Origin: DATBSK01 sp964532485
GTDB lineage: Bacteria > Actinomycetota > Acidimicrobiia > IMCC26256 > PALSA-555
Assembly (NCBI GenBank): GCA_964532485.1
Contig: CAZHKE010000005.1
Location: forward strand, 43,705 to 107,704
Direction of reading: 5' to 3'
DNA length: 64,000 nucleotides
Shown here: positions 17,675-25,258 of the stretch, piece by piece
Numbering within the stretch: position 1 is the stretch's first letter
How the letters are laid out: every line of letters starts with the position of its first letter
The notes under the pieces: model-generated
The model's database searches: none
Told to the model about the DNA's origin: nothing
The model's input: the letters and a program-made list of their open reading frames with translations, nothing else
Made by a program: the position numbers and the translations under genes

Positions 17675-18517
17675 ATGAGCATCGCGATCGTCACCGACAG
17701 CGCGGCTGCCCTGCCGCCGGACCTCGCGGCGCGCGCGGGGGTCACGATCGTCCCCATGTGGCTCACCGTGCGGGGCGTCCCCGAGCCCGAGGGCCGGCGG
17801 CCGCTCCAGGAGCTCGTCACCCACGACAGCGTCTCGACGTCCGCGCCGACGCCGGGCGAGTTCGAGCACGCCATCAAGGACACGTCGCGTGCGAGCGACG
17901 GGGTGCTCGTGCTGACGATCGCCGGCTCGATGAGCGCCACCTACCAGTCCGCGGTCGTGGCCGCGCAGGCGGTCGGCGGCGCCGTGCGCGTCGTCGACAC
18001 CGCGACCGCGGGAGGCGCCGAGGCACTCGTCGTGCTCGCCGCGGCCGAGGCCGCCGCGTCGGGTGCCCCGCTCGACGCGGTGGAGGCGCGCGCTCGCGAA
18101 GTCATCGAGCGCGTTCGTCTCGTCGCGACGATCTCGTCGCTCGATCATCTCGTCCGCAGCGGTCGCGTTCCGGGCATCGCCGGGTGGGCGGGCCGGCGGC
18201 TCAACATCAACCCGTTGTTCGAGTTCCGAGACGGCGCGGTGCGCCGCCTCCGGCCTGCGCTCAGCCCCGAGGCCGCACTCGATCGCATCGTCCAGATCGT
18301 CCGTCGCGACGCGCCCCCAGCTGGCGACGGGCCGAATCGTCTGCACGTCGCGGCGCTGCATGCGCTCGCTCGCCACGTTGCCGACGACCTGCTCGTGCGC
18401 ATCACCGATGCCGCGGATGTCGCGACTGCGTTCGTCGGCGAGTTCGGTCCGGTGATGGTCGTGCACACCGGCCCCGGGCTCGCCGGCCTCGCGTGGTGGT
18501 GGGAGCGCCAGAGCTAG
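17675..18517 (+). CDS. DegV family fatty-acid-binding protein
   Basis: A 280-residue protein. IAIVTDSAAALPPDLA at the start, then TSAPTPGEF near 50 and TIAGSMSATYQSA near 83, are the ligand-contacting motifs of the DegV (FakB-like) family that binds long-chain fatty acids. SLDHLVRSGRVPGIAGW near 152 and LNINPLF near 174 fit the C-terminal lobe. In Firmicutes such proteins feed fatty acids to the FakA kinase; no FakA is seen here. ATG 17675 was chosen over longer readings because it begins right at the first strand. Confidence 0.9.
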   Translation: MSIAIVTDSAAALPPDLAARAGVTIVPMWLTVRGVPEPEGRRPLQELVTHDSVSTSAPTPGEFEHAIKDTSRASDGVLVLTIAGSMSATYQSAVVAAQAVGGAVRVVDTATAGGAEALVVLAAAEAAASGAPLDAVEARAREVIERVRLVATISSLDHLVRSGRVPGIAGWAGRRLNINPLFEFRDGAVRRLRPALSPEAALDRIVQIVRRDAPPAGDGPNRLHVAALHALARHVADDLLVRITDAADVATAFVGEFGPVMVVHTGPGLAGLAWWWERQS

Positions 18518-18526
18518 GTCGAGCTG

Positions 18527-19270
18527 CTACCGGCTCGGCTGGTCGATCACCCAGCCGACCGACTCGACCACCGCGCGAACCGATGGGGTCTCGAACGCGT
18601 GGCCCATGCCGTCGATCACCTCGAGACGACGCGGCTCGTTCGCGACCGCGTACAGCGAGTCGGCGTCGCTGACCGGGATGAACGGGTCGGCGGAGCCGTG
18701 CACGAGCGCCAACGGCACGTGGAGAGCGGGGACGAGCTCGATCGGTGGTGCGGGCCGGCGACCGGGTCGGGCGATGCGCACCCTGGCGTACCGCCGGGCC
18801 GCCCAGCGCCCGGGTGGAGTCTGCGTCATCAGCGCCGAGAGCACACCCCGTGCATTGCGAGGCAGCGACCAGCGCGCCGGACAGGAGACAGCGACGACGC
18901 CTGCGGTCGGGCTGCCGGCGCGCTCCGCGGCGTACCGCAGCACGCCGATCGCGCCCATCGAGGCGCCCACGAGGACGACGGGGTCGGCGCCCGCCGCATC
19001 GACCACCGCCGCGACGTCGAGCACCTCGTCGCTGCCGAGCGTCGCTTCGCCGCCCGACTCGCCGTGACCCCGTGAGTCGAACGTGAGGACCGCGTGGCCG
19101 GCCTCCGTGAGCGCGTCGGCGATCGCTACGACCCGCGGCTCCGAGCCTGACGCGGCGAAGCCGTGGGCCACGACGACGGTGCGGCCCGACGTCGATCCCG
19201 CCGGTGCCCTGCGTCGCGCCACGATGCGGACACCGTCAGCCGCCTCGAGCTCGAGGAGCGTCTCGTTCAC
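18527..19270 (-). CDS. Alpha/beta hydrolase
   Basis: A 247-residue hydrolase. VVVAHGFAASGSEPR near 30 gives the oxyanion loop, VGASMGAIG holds the nucleophile Ser near 104, VHGSADPFIP near 190 supplies the Asp, and GMGHAFE near 222 the His. The cap is short, as in serine aminopeptidase/monoglyceride-lipase-like enzymes. GTG 19270 overlaps the stop of the upstream CysQ-like gene by four bases, so they form a two-gene operon. The 3' end is nine bases from convergent degV. Confidence 0.85.
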   Translation of the reverse strand: MNETLLELEAADGVRIVARRRAPAGSTSGRTVVVAHGFAASGSEPRVVAIADALTEAGHAVLTFDSRGHGESGGEATLGSDEVLDVAAVVDAAGADPVVLVGASMGAIGVLRYAAERAGSPTAGVVAVSCPARWSLPRNARGVLSALMTQTPPGRWAARRYARVRIARPGRRPAPPIELVPALHVPLALVHGSADPFIPVSDADSLYAVANEPRRLEVIDGMGHAFETPSVRAVVESVGWVIDQPSR

Positions 19271-20010
19271 GCCGCGACCGCGGCCAGTACCGCGTGGGCG
19301 AGGTCCTGGCGACACACGATCAGGTCGGGGAGCCACGGGTCGCGCCGGTTGTACTCGAGCGGCGAGCCGTCGATGCGCGACACGTGGAGCCCTGCTGCCG
19401 CTGCGACGACAGCGGGTGCCGCGGAGTCCCACTCGTACTGGCCGCCCGAGTGCACGTACGCGTCGACGACTCCATCGACCACCGCCATCGCCTTCGCGCC
19501 GGCGGAGCCCATGCCGACGAGCTCGGCGCCGAGCGCCCGCTCGACGCGGCGCGCGGCAGCCGGCGGCCGGGTCCGGCTCACGACCACCCGCGCGGGGCGA
19601 TCTTGCGCCACCGGCGGAGCAGGCGGCGGCGCGGTCGAGAGCACCCTCTTCTGGGCGGGCAACGCCACCGCTCCGGCGGTCAGGCCCTGGCCGCGCGTCC
19701 AGAGCGCGACGTGCACGGCCCAGTCGGTGCGGCCGGCTTCGGTGAACTCGCGTGTCCCGTCGAGCGGGTCGACGATCCAGACGCGGTGCGCGTCGAGTCG
19801 GCTCGCGTCGTCGACCGACTCCTCCGACAGCACGGAGTCGCCGGGGTGGTCCTCGCGCAGGAGCTCGAGCAGCCGCCGGTTCGCGAGCACGTCGGCGGCG
19901 TCGCCGAGCGACCACCTCGACCACTCGTCGGATGCGCCCCGTTCCCGGAGCTCGAGCAGCAGCGCCCCGGCCTCGCCCGCATATCGTGCCGCGTCCTCGC
20001 CGTCACCCAC
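19267..20010 (-). CDS. Inositol-monophosphatase-family phosphatase, CysQ-like
   Basis: A 247-residue lithium-sensitive-type phosphatase. Motif 1 SEES is near 69, motif 2 WIVDPLDGTREF near 83 binds the metals, and YEWDSAAP near 198 closes the site. The W-I-V-D-P-L-D-G-T-x-E-F form with Glu-Phe is usual for 3'(2'),5'-bisphosphate nucleotidase (CysQ), which recycles PAP from sulfate assimilation, rather than myo-inositol phosphatase. GTG 20010 has CAGAAT six bases upstream. Confidence 0.86.
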   Translation of the reverse strand: MGDGEDAARYAGEAGALLLELRERGASDEWSRWSLGDAADVLANRRLLELLREDHPGDSVLSEESVDDASRLDAHRVWIVDPLDGTREFTEAGRTDWAVHVALWTRGQGLTAGAVALPAQKRVLSTAPPPAPPVAQDRPARVVVSRTRPPAAARRVERALGAELVGMGSAGAKAMAVVDGVVDAYVHSGGQYEWDSAAPAVVAAAAGLHVSRIDGSPLEYNRRDPWLPDLIVCRQDLAHAVLAAVAA

Positions 20011-20016
20011 GTCGGC

Positions 20017-20022
20017 ATTCTG
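20017..20022 (-). promoter_or_regulatory. -10 box, leaderless promoter
   Basis: CAGAAT on the minus strand, six bases before GTG 20010. Confidence 0.45.
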
Positions 20023-20128
20023 ACCGAAGCCGGTGCGGCACCTTGTCTCGCGGCTCGCGTCGCCTTCACGCGCACCTCACACAGGCGGTGTCCCATGGTG
20101 TCGACCCCCCCCGAGACAGGAGACCATC

Positions 20129-20614
20129 ATGCGCACGACCCTCGTGGCCCTCACCGCAGCCACCCTCGCCGTGGGCGGGCTCGCCCTCATGGCCCCGGCC
20201 GGCGCTGCCACCACACACCAGGCCGGCGACCCGTCGAGCTCGTCCGATTCCAGCTCGTCGACCGAGCCCGGTGCCTCGAGCCAGCCGAGTGACCAGGCGG
20301 TGAAGCGCCCACACCCGATCGCCCGTCGCATCGCAGCCCGGAGCGCGGCCGAGTCGATCGGGGTGCCGATCGACGAGCTGCGCGCCGCGGTCGTCGGTGG
20401 TCAGACGGTGTCCGAGTTCGCCGAGGCCCAGGGCGCGGATCCGACGGCGGTGCAAAGCGACGTCGTCGCCGGGCTGAACGAGGCGATCGACCGCGCCGTC
20501 ACGAGCGGACGCGTGAGCGAAGAGCGCGCCGCGAAGGCGAGGGAGCACGTGGACGAGTTCGCGGAGAAGCTCATGACGTCGTTGCCGCGCAAGGCCCAAG
20601 CATCGACCACCTGA
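20129..20614 (+). CDS. Secreted protein with C-terminal helical hairpin
   Basis: A 161-residue exported protein. ATG 20129 is preceded by a clear ACAGGAGA Shine-Dalgarno and begins a signal peptide ending APAGAA near 26. A Ser-rich linker (SSSSDSSSSTE) follows, then a helical C-terminus with GGQTVSEFAEAQGADPTAVQ and ITSGR-like VTSGRVSEERAAKAREHV, a pattern I have seen in many actinobacterial exported proteins where an 'x-G-x-[LI]-[ST]-x-[ED]-x-A' helix repeats. Function unknown. Confidence 0.8.
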   Translation: MRTTLVALTAATLAVGGLALMAPAGAATTHQAGDPSSSSDSSSSTEPGASSQPSDQAVKRPHPIARRIAARSAAESIGVPIDELRAAVVGGQTVSEFAEAQGADPTAVQSDVVAGLNEAIDRAVTSGRVSEERAAKAREHVDEFAEKLMTSLPRKAQASTT

Positions 20615-20680
20615 TCCCGCCCGGTCCCGGCGTGCGTCCCTCCGGTCCGCTACCGTCCCGGCGGACCGGAGGGACCGTGC

Positions 20681-21364
20681 ATGCCGACGCCGAACGAACC
20701 CGACGCCACCGCGCCCCTGCCGACCGGCGGCGAGCCGACGCAGGCCGTGCCCCCGGTGGCGGGCGGCGAGGCGACCATCCCCGTCCAGGGCGAGTCGTTC
20801 GGAGGTGGAGCCGGAGGTCCCGGTGGGACGGGAGAGGGCTCGGGCGAGGACGACGACAACCGCCGCCTCTGGATGATCGCCGGCGGGATCCTGCTCCTCG
20901 GCCTGATCATCGGCATCGTCGTCGCCGTGGCCGCCAGCGACGGTGGCATGGACACCAAGTCGACGACGACCTCGTCGTCGTCGACCACCACGTCGTCGTC
21001 GACCACCACGACCTTGCCGGCGACCACGACCGCGCCGCCGACGACGACGGCACCGGCCGGTCCGCAGATCAACCAGTTCACGGTGGACGACGGCTCGGTG
21101 GGCTGCCCGAGCACGACGCAGGTCACGCTGACGTGGTCGACGACGAACGCGCAGAGCGTGACGGTCAGCATCGACGACCCGAACGGGCCGTACGGCAACT
21201 ATCCGGCCGGCGGCAGCCAGCCCTTCCCCTTTGCCTGCGGGGCCGGGCCCGACCCCGTCCAGCACATCTACTACCTGAAGGCGAACGGCGCCGCCGGCCA
21301 GACCACCCAGAGCCAGCTCTCGGTCACCGGGACGTTCTCGTCGACGACCAGCTCGACCGCGTGA
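20681..21364 (+). CDS. Single-pass membrane protein with extracellular beta domain
   Basis: A 227-residue protein. Residues 1-60 are cytoplasmic and Gly/Pro/Glu-rich, one membrane span (WMIAGGILLLGLIIGIVVAVAA) lies near 64-85, a Thr/Ser linker of about 30 residues follows, and the last 95 residues form an Ig-like domain with two Cys (VGCPSTTQVTLTW and PFACGAGP). GGAGGGA before the start gives ribosome binding. It resembles actinobacterial cell-surface proteins of unknown role and may present its domain beyond the cell wall. Confidence 0.75.
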   Translation: MPTPNEPDATAPLPTGGEPTQAVPPVAGGEATIPVQGESFGGGAGGPGGTGEGSGEDDDNRRLWMIAGGILLLGLIIGIVVAVAASDGGMDTKSTTTSSSSTTTSSSTTTTLPATTTAPPTTTAPAGPQINQFTVDDGSVGCPSTTQVTLTWSTTNAQSVTVSIDDPNGPYGNYPAGGSQPFPFACGAGPDPVQHIYYLKANGAAGQTTQSQLSVTGTFSSTTSSTA

Positions 21365-21435
21365 GCCCCTGAGGCTGCTCGGGGCCCGGGGCTGCGCCTG
21401 GCGACTCCCACGCCGAGCCGGATCCCACGCCGGGT

Positions 21436-21451
21436 GTTACCGGCTGGTAAC
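21436..21451. promoter_or_regulatory. Palindromic operator before the acyl-CoA dehydrogenase
   Basis: GTTACCGGCTGGTAAC has perfect 6-bp arms around a 4-bp spacer, 62 bp before ATG 21514. TTACC-N4-GGTAA half-sites are the style bound by TetR-type regulators of fatty-acid metabolism in actinobacteria; which regulator binds here is unknown. Confidence 0.6.
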
Positions 21452-21513
21452 TTGTGAGGATCACCCCGTGGGGAGCGGTCGAGTCCGGCCGTCCCGATGC
21501 ACAGGAGGCCCTG

Positions 21514-22728
21514 ATGAGCGAGTTCTCCCTCGAGCTCAACGAGGACCAGCTGCAGATCCAGAAGTGGGTCCACGACTTCGCCGAGAACGTCGTCCGACCA
21601 GCCGCCCACGAGTGGGACGAGCGCGAGGAGACGCCCTATCCGATCATCGAGGAGGCGGCGAAGGTCGGGCTCTACTCGCTCGAGTTCTTCGCCAACTGCA
21701 CCGCCGACCCGGCCGGCTTGACGCTCGCGCTCGCGAGCGAGGAGCTGGCGTGGGGTGACGCCGGCATCACGCTCTCGATCCTCGGGAGCACCCTCGCGGT
21801 CAGCGGCATCCTCGCGAGCGGCACACCCGATCAGATCGGGGAGTGGCTGCCGCAGTGCTTCGGCACACCCGACAAGATCCAACTCGGTGCGTTCTGCGTG
21901 AGCGAGCCGGACGCGGGCAGCGACGTCTCGAACCTGCGCACGAACGCGGTGTACGACGAGAAGTCCGACGGGTGGGTGCTCAACGGCACGAAGGCATGGA
22001 TCACCAACGGGGGCATCGCCGACGTGCACGTCGTCGTCGCCGCAGTCGACCCCGAGCTCAAGGGCCGTGGCCACGCCGCGTTCGTCGTGCCACCAGGCAC
22101 GCCGGGCCTGAGCCAGGGCACGAAGTACAAGAAGCACGGCATCCGGGCTTCGCACACGGCCGAGGTCGTCCTCGACGACGTGCACGTCCCCAGCTCGTGC
22201 CTGCTCGGCGGCAAGGAGAAGCTCGACCAGCGACTCGCTCGCGCCAAGGAAGGGCAGAAGACGCGGACCCAGGCGGCGATGAGCACGTTCGAGGCGACCC
22301 GTCCGCTCGTCGGCGCGCAGGCGCTCGGCATCGCGCGTGCCGCGTACGAGTTCGCGCTCGAGTACGCCAAGGAGCGCAAGGCGTTCGGCCGGGCGATCAT
22401 CGAGAACCAGGGGATCGCGTTCAAGCTCTCTGACATGCGCATGGAGATCGACGCGGCGCGGCTCCTCGTGTGGCGCGCGTGCTGGATGGCCGCGAAGAAG
22501 AAGGAGTTCACCGCCGGCGAGGGCTCCATGAGCAAGCTCAAGGCCGGCGAGGTCGCGGTGAAGGCGACCGAGGACGCGATCCAGATCCTCGGCGGCTACG
22601 GCTACACCCGGGAGTACCCCGTGGAGCGGTGGCACCGCGACTCGAAGATCTATACCATCTTCGAAGGGACCTCAGAGATCCAGCGTCTGGTCATCGCCAG
22701 AGCCATATCTGGCATGCATATTCAGTAG
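21514..22728 (+). CDS. Acyl-CoA dehydrogenase
   Basis: A 404-residue flavoenzyme. FCVSEPDAGSDVSNLRT near 129 and WITNGGIADV near 165 form the FAD-binding middle domain; YAKERKAFGRAI near 283 and QILGGYGYTREYPVERWHRD near 353 form the C-terminal helical domain. The catalytic base is probably the Glu in IFEGTSEIQR near 384. It oxidises an acyl-CoA to the 2-enoyl-CoA; chain length is not readable. CAGGAGG before ATG 21514 supports the start. From about 22649 the codons turn abruptly A/T-ending (tat, aga, ata, tct, cat, att), although the protein stays in register. The integrase gene follows 75 bp later, so the 3' end may be element-derived. Confidence 0.92.
   Translation: MSEFSLELNEDQLQIQKWVHDFAENVVRPAAHEWDEREETPYPIIEEAAKVGLYSLEFFANCTADPAGLTLALASEELAWGDAGITLSILGSTLAVSGILASGTPDQIGEWLPQCFGTPDKIQLGAFCVSEPDAGSDVSNLRTNAVYDEKSDGWVLNGTKAWITNGGIADVHVVVAAVDPELKGRGHAAFVVPPGTPGLSQGTKYKKHGIRASHTAEVVLDDVHVPSSCLLGGKEKLDQRLARAKEGQKTRTQAAMSTFEATRPLVGAQALGIARAAYEFALEYAKERKAFGRAIIENQGIAFKLSDMRMEIDAARLLVWRACWMAAKKKEFTAGEGSMSKLKAGEVAVKATEDAIQILGGYGYTREYPVERWHRDSKIYTIFEGTSEIQRLVIARAISGMHIQ
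22649..22728 (+). other. Candidate attachment site (attL) in the dehydrogenase 3' end
   Basis: The last 26 codons use A/T third positions unlike the preceding 378, while coding the conserved IYTIFEGTSEIQR motif. This is what a phage or ICE that integrates in a gene's 3' end and restores it with its own sequence would leave. The expected displaced native 3' end (attR) was not found in the window. Confidence 0.45.
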
Positions 22729-22762
22729 TTTCTGCATCGCCCCGCCGCCGCTCGGTGAGGGT

Positions 22763-22783
22763 CTATCCCTACTCCATCCCTAC
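22763..22783. repeat. Paired direct repeat, left of the integrase
   Basis: ATCCCTAC occurs twice, 11 bp apart (22765-22772 and 22776-22783). The segment TCCATCCCTA (22773-22782) is the exact reverse complement of TAGGGATGGA at 24146-24155 on the other side of the integrase. It sits just upstream of the integrase -10 box and could be an arm-type or autoregulatory site. Confidence 0.55.
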
Positions 22784-22789
22784 AACGGC

Positions 22790-22795
22790 TACGTT
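22790..22795 (+). promoter_or_regulatory. -10 box of the integrase gene
   Basis: TACGTT eight bases before ATG 22804. Confidence 0.4.
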
Positions 22796-22803
22796 AGCCC
22801 GCC

Positions 22804-23895
22804 ATGGCCACCATTCGCGAGCGAAAGCCGGGCGTCTGGGAGATCCGGTCGTTCGTCGGTCGTGACGCAAAGGGCCGGCCACGGCAGGTCAGTCGCACCG
22901 TTCACGGCGGCAAGAAGGAAGCCCAGCGGGTTGCTGCCGAGATGACCGTCCGACCGGCGACAGGCTCGTCGGCGAGAACACTTGAGGATCTGCTCTGGGA
23001 GTGGGCCGGGCTGAACGAAGCCACGTGGGCCGAGCGGACCCGGCGAGACAATCTCAGCCGCATTCGACAGATCGTCACGGACCAGATCGGGCGCATGCAG
23101 GTCGCTCGGCTGACGGTCGCGCACATCGAGCGCTGGCACGCGCGGCTTCGTGCTGCCGGGGTGGGGGCGGCAGCGATTCGCAATCGGCACGCGGTCGTCC
23201 GCGCTGCGCTCGACCAAGCAGTGCGTTGGGGCTGGCTCACGGTCAACGTCGCCACGCTTGCGAAGCTGACAATGCCGAAGCGCGCTGACCGATCCGCGAT
23301 GTCAGCCGACGAAGTGCGCCGGCTCATTGAATCGGCGCTATCCCTGGACCTGGCTGCTGGAGTTGCCATGCGCCTGGCGGCCGTGTCGACAGCACGGCGA
23401 TCTGAGCTCGCGGCGCTCAGATGGGACGACCTCGATGGGGAACTGCTCTTGATCGACAGTCAGATTGTCGAGGTACGCCGACCAAATGAGCCGACGCTCC
23501 TCGTTGATGAGTCAACGAAGACCGGCAACGTTCGCAAGATCGGTCTCGACGCGGAGAGCATCGAACTTGTGAAGCAACTCTTCGAGGAGCGGAGCGCCTT
23601 CGGTCCTTGGATGTTCAACATCGGAGAGCATCCACCTTCACCAGATCGGATCGGTTATTGGTTCTCGAGCGCCCGTCAGCTCTCGGGGATCGACCGACGA
23701 TGGCGGCTTCATGATCTACGTCACTGGGGCGCAACGACCGGCATCGGTCTCGGTCATGACGTACGCACTGTCGCCAACCGACTTGGCCACGCGAACGCAG
23801 GGCTGACTCTCCGGACCTACGCGCATGCATTGCCGAGTGCTGATGCCGCGCTCGCTCGATCGCTGGGGAACGCGCTCCGGACCAACGCAGAGTAG
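22804..23895 (+). CDS. Tyrosine recombinase / phage-type integrase
   Basis: A 363-residue site-specific recombinase. The N-terminal GVWEIRSFVGRDAKGRPR segment is an arm-DNA-binding (AP2-like) domain, residues about 60-150 the core-binding SAM-like domain, and the rest the catalytic domain: R198 in TARRSEL, the hairpin Lys near 239, H303-x-x-R306 in LHDLRHWGAT, H329 in RLGHANAG and nucleophile Y339 in LRTYAHAL. All five expected residues are present, so it should be active. Codon use is visibly more A/T-ending than neighbours. It abuts the acyl-CoA dehydrogenase, its likely target. Confidence 0.95.
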   Translation: MATIRERKPGVWEIRSFVGRDAKGRPRQVSRTVHGGKKEAQRVAAEMTVRPATGSSARTLEDLLWEWAGLNEATWAERTRRDNLSRIRQIVTDQIGRMQVARLTVAHIERWHARLRAAGVGAAAIRNRHAVVRAALDQAVRWGWLTVNVATLAKLTMPKRADRSAMSADEVRRLIESALSLDLAAGVAMRLAAVSTARRSELAALRWDDLDGELLLIDSQIVEVRRPNEPTLLVDESTKTGNVRKIGLDAESIELVKQLFEERSAFGPWMFNIGEHPPSPDRIGYWFSSARQLSGIDRRWRLHDLRHWGATTGIGLGHDVRTVANRLGHANAGLTLRTYAHALPSADAALARSLGNALRTNAE

Positions 23896-24142
23896 AGATC
23901 AGCTAGGCCGGACGACTCGCGGACGTCGTCGGATGATGCGGATGGTCGAGCAATTGAAGGCGCCTGCGGAGGCATCCCGCGTTGATGAGACCGCGACCCG
24001 CGTCGAAGATGCGGGGATGGATGTACGACGCCGCTGAGCGAGCAACGTGGTACTCGCGGGTTCATAGAATCGTGAGCCATGACGTCCACTGGGTCTTCGG
24101 TTTCGTCCACTGTGTCCACTGGGTGCTTCTACGTCCAGGGAG
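23896..24142. other. Non-coding stretch after the integrase with triple GTCCACT repeat
   Basis: No convincing gene. GTCCACT appears at 24084-24090, 24105-24111 and 24114-24120, all on the plus strand, and GGATGGATGTACGACG-type sequence lies before it. No excisionase-like small ORF could be supported. Confidence 0.5.
24084..24120 (+). repeat. Three direct GTCCACT repeats
   Basis: Start-to-start spacing is 21 bp, then 9 bp; the first and third extend to GTCCACTGGGT. These may be binding sites for the recombinase or a directionality factor; purpose unproven. Confidence 0.5.
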
Positions 24143-24166
24143 AACTAGGGATGGAACTAGGGATGG
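24143..24166. repeat. Perfect tandem 12-bp repeat AACTAGGGATGG
   Basis: Two identical copies (24143-24154, 24155-24166), ending at the toxin stop codon. Its core TAGGGATGGA is the inverted counterpart of the repeat at 22773-22782. Confidence 0.7.
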
Positions 24167-24565
24167 TCAGGCGACGCGGACGCGCTCTCGGAGCCAGTCG
24201 GCGAGGGCGGCTTCGTCGATCTCTCCAGCCGCGACGCCGAGCATTGTGGTTTCTGCGTCGTCGACGTCGGGTGGGTCGGGGTCCCAGATGCCGTCGTTGA
24301 GGTCGAGGAAGAGGACGAGCGAGGCCCACGCGGCGCGCTTGTTGCCGTCGGGGAGGGGATGGTTCCAGGCGAGGCGGCAGGTGAGGACGGCGGCCTTGTC
24401 GATGAGATCGGGGTAGAAGTCCTCGTCGCCGAAGCCGGCACTGGGGGCGTGGAGGGCGGAGTCGGCGAGCTCGACGCGTGCTGCCTTGACGAGCACCGCG
24501 GCTTCGGTGCCCGTGACCTGCTCCGCCAGCCAGAAGTACTCGGCCAGGGAGAGGTACCGGGTCAC
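24167..24565 (-). CDS. Doc-type toxin (Fic superfamily)
   Basis: A 132-residue Fic-fold protein of the short Doc class. The active-site loop HPLPDGNKRAAWAS near 71 matches HxFx[DN]GNKR with Leu at the Phe position; the His and the anion-binding GNKR are kept. Doc of phage P1 phosphorylates EF-Tu and stalls translation, and that is the expected activity. GTG 24565 overlaps the antitoxin stop by four bases, the antitoxin coming first, as in typical toxin-antitoxin operons. Confidence 0.9.
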   Translation of the reverse strand: MTRYLSLAEYFWLAEQVTGTEAAVLVKAARVELADSALHAPSAGFGDEDFYPDLIDKAAVLTCRLAWNHPLPDGNKRAAWASLVLFLDLNDGIWDPDPPDVDDAETTMLGVAAGEIDEAALADWLRERVRVA

Positions 24566-24771
24566 CGGGCGAGTCGGTCCAAGAGCTCCTGGTCGCGCTC
24601 GAGGAGCTTGCGAGCGCGGGCGGTGAAGTCCTTGTCGGCCCGAACCCGCTCGATCTCGGCGGAGAGCGACTCGACGATCAACGCGTTGACGCTGGTGCCC
24701 CGGACGCGGGCAACAGCCTCGGCCTCGTCGGCCAGCTCGTCTGGGAGGCGCACAGTGGTCTGCTTTGCCAT
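24562..24771 (-). CDS. Ribbon-helix-helix antitoxin for the Doc toxin
   Basis: A 69-residue protein. KQTTVRLPDELADEAEAVARVRGTS at the N-terminus is an Arc/MetJ ribbon-helix-helix: a beta strand with alternating residues, then two helices. The acidic, helical C-terminus (about 45-69, ARKLLERDQELLDRLAR) would wrap the toxin. ATG 24771 has TATCGT six bases upstream, within a 16-bp palindrome, so the pair is probably autoregulated from a leaderless promoter. The partner is RHH rather than the Phd/YefM fold of P1. Confidence 0.88.
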   Translation of the reverse strand: MAKQTTVRLPDELADEAEAVARVRGTSVNALIVESLSAEIERVRADKDFTARARKLLERDQELLDRLAR

Positions 24772-24778
24772 GAAAGCA

Positions 24779-24794
24779 CGATATCGCGATATCG
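24779..24794. promoter_or_regulatory. Toxin-antitoxin operator palindrome over the -10 box
   Basis: CGATATCGCGATATCG is a perfect 16-bp palindrome made of two 8-bp palindromes. It overlaps the minus-strand -10 box TATCGT (24778-24783), so RHH dimers bound here would block RNA polymerase. Confidence 0.75.
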
Positions 24795-24871
24795 CGAGTG
24801 GTACAAGCCCAGAATCGAGTGCCGCGGGGGGCAGCGCTCGCTCGCCGGCTGATGCTTGGCGATGGGGTCGT

Positions 24872-25258
24872 TCATTCAGCTGTTGGGATGTGTTGGAGGA
24901 GGCCGATGGTGTTGCCGAATGGGTCGGTGATCCAGGCTGCCAGCGCGAATCCAATGTCGGCGATGCCGTTGGTGGTGGTGAGGCCGTCCTCGTCGAAGTC
25001 GTCGATGAGAACTCCTCGTTCCCGGAGTTCGTCGAGTTCGGCGGCGAGGTCGGTGACACGCCACATCGCTTGGGTTTGGGTGTCGGCGGTGCCAACGGTG
25101 CTCAGCGACAGAACGAGTTGGGTGCCGGCGGAGGCGACGACGAGGCGGTGCTCATCGCTCTCGACGATCGGGAGCCCAAGCTGTTGGTGGTAGAAGCGGC
25201 GGGCGACGTCGAAGTCGGTGACCAGCAGGACGGTGTCGAGGGGATGGTCGGCGAGCAT
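24872..25258 (-). CDS. VOC (glyoxalase/dioxygenase) family protein
   Basis: A 128-residue single vicinal-oxygen-chelate domain: DTVLLVTDFDVARRFYHQQLGLPIV then a second beta-alpha-beta half ending WITDPFGNTIGLLQH. Metal positions are plausible only in part; an expected first His is not obvious, so catalytic activity is uncertain. It resembles small VOC proteins often carried as antibiotic-binding or unknown proteins. AGGAG lies eight bases before ATG 25258. Confidence 0.8.
   Translation of the reverse strand: MLADHPLDTVLLVTDFDVARRFYHQQLGLPIVESDEHRLVVASAGTQLVLSLSTVGTADTQTQAMWRVTDLAAELDELRERGVLIDDFDEDGLTTTNGIADIGFALAAWITDPFGNTIGLLQHIPTAE

Noticed and set aside
21364..21400. Intrinsic terminator after the membrane protein
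   Set aside because: AGCCCC/GGGGCT stem can be drawn but there is no T-tract and the loop is long; too weak to report.
22729..22803. tRNA gene as integration target
   Set aside because: No clover-leaf or T-loop GGTTCGA in the junction; the dehydrogenase 3' end is the better target.
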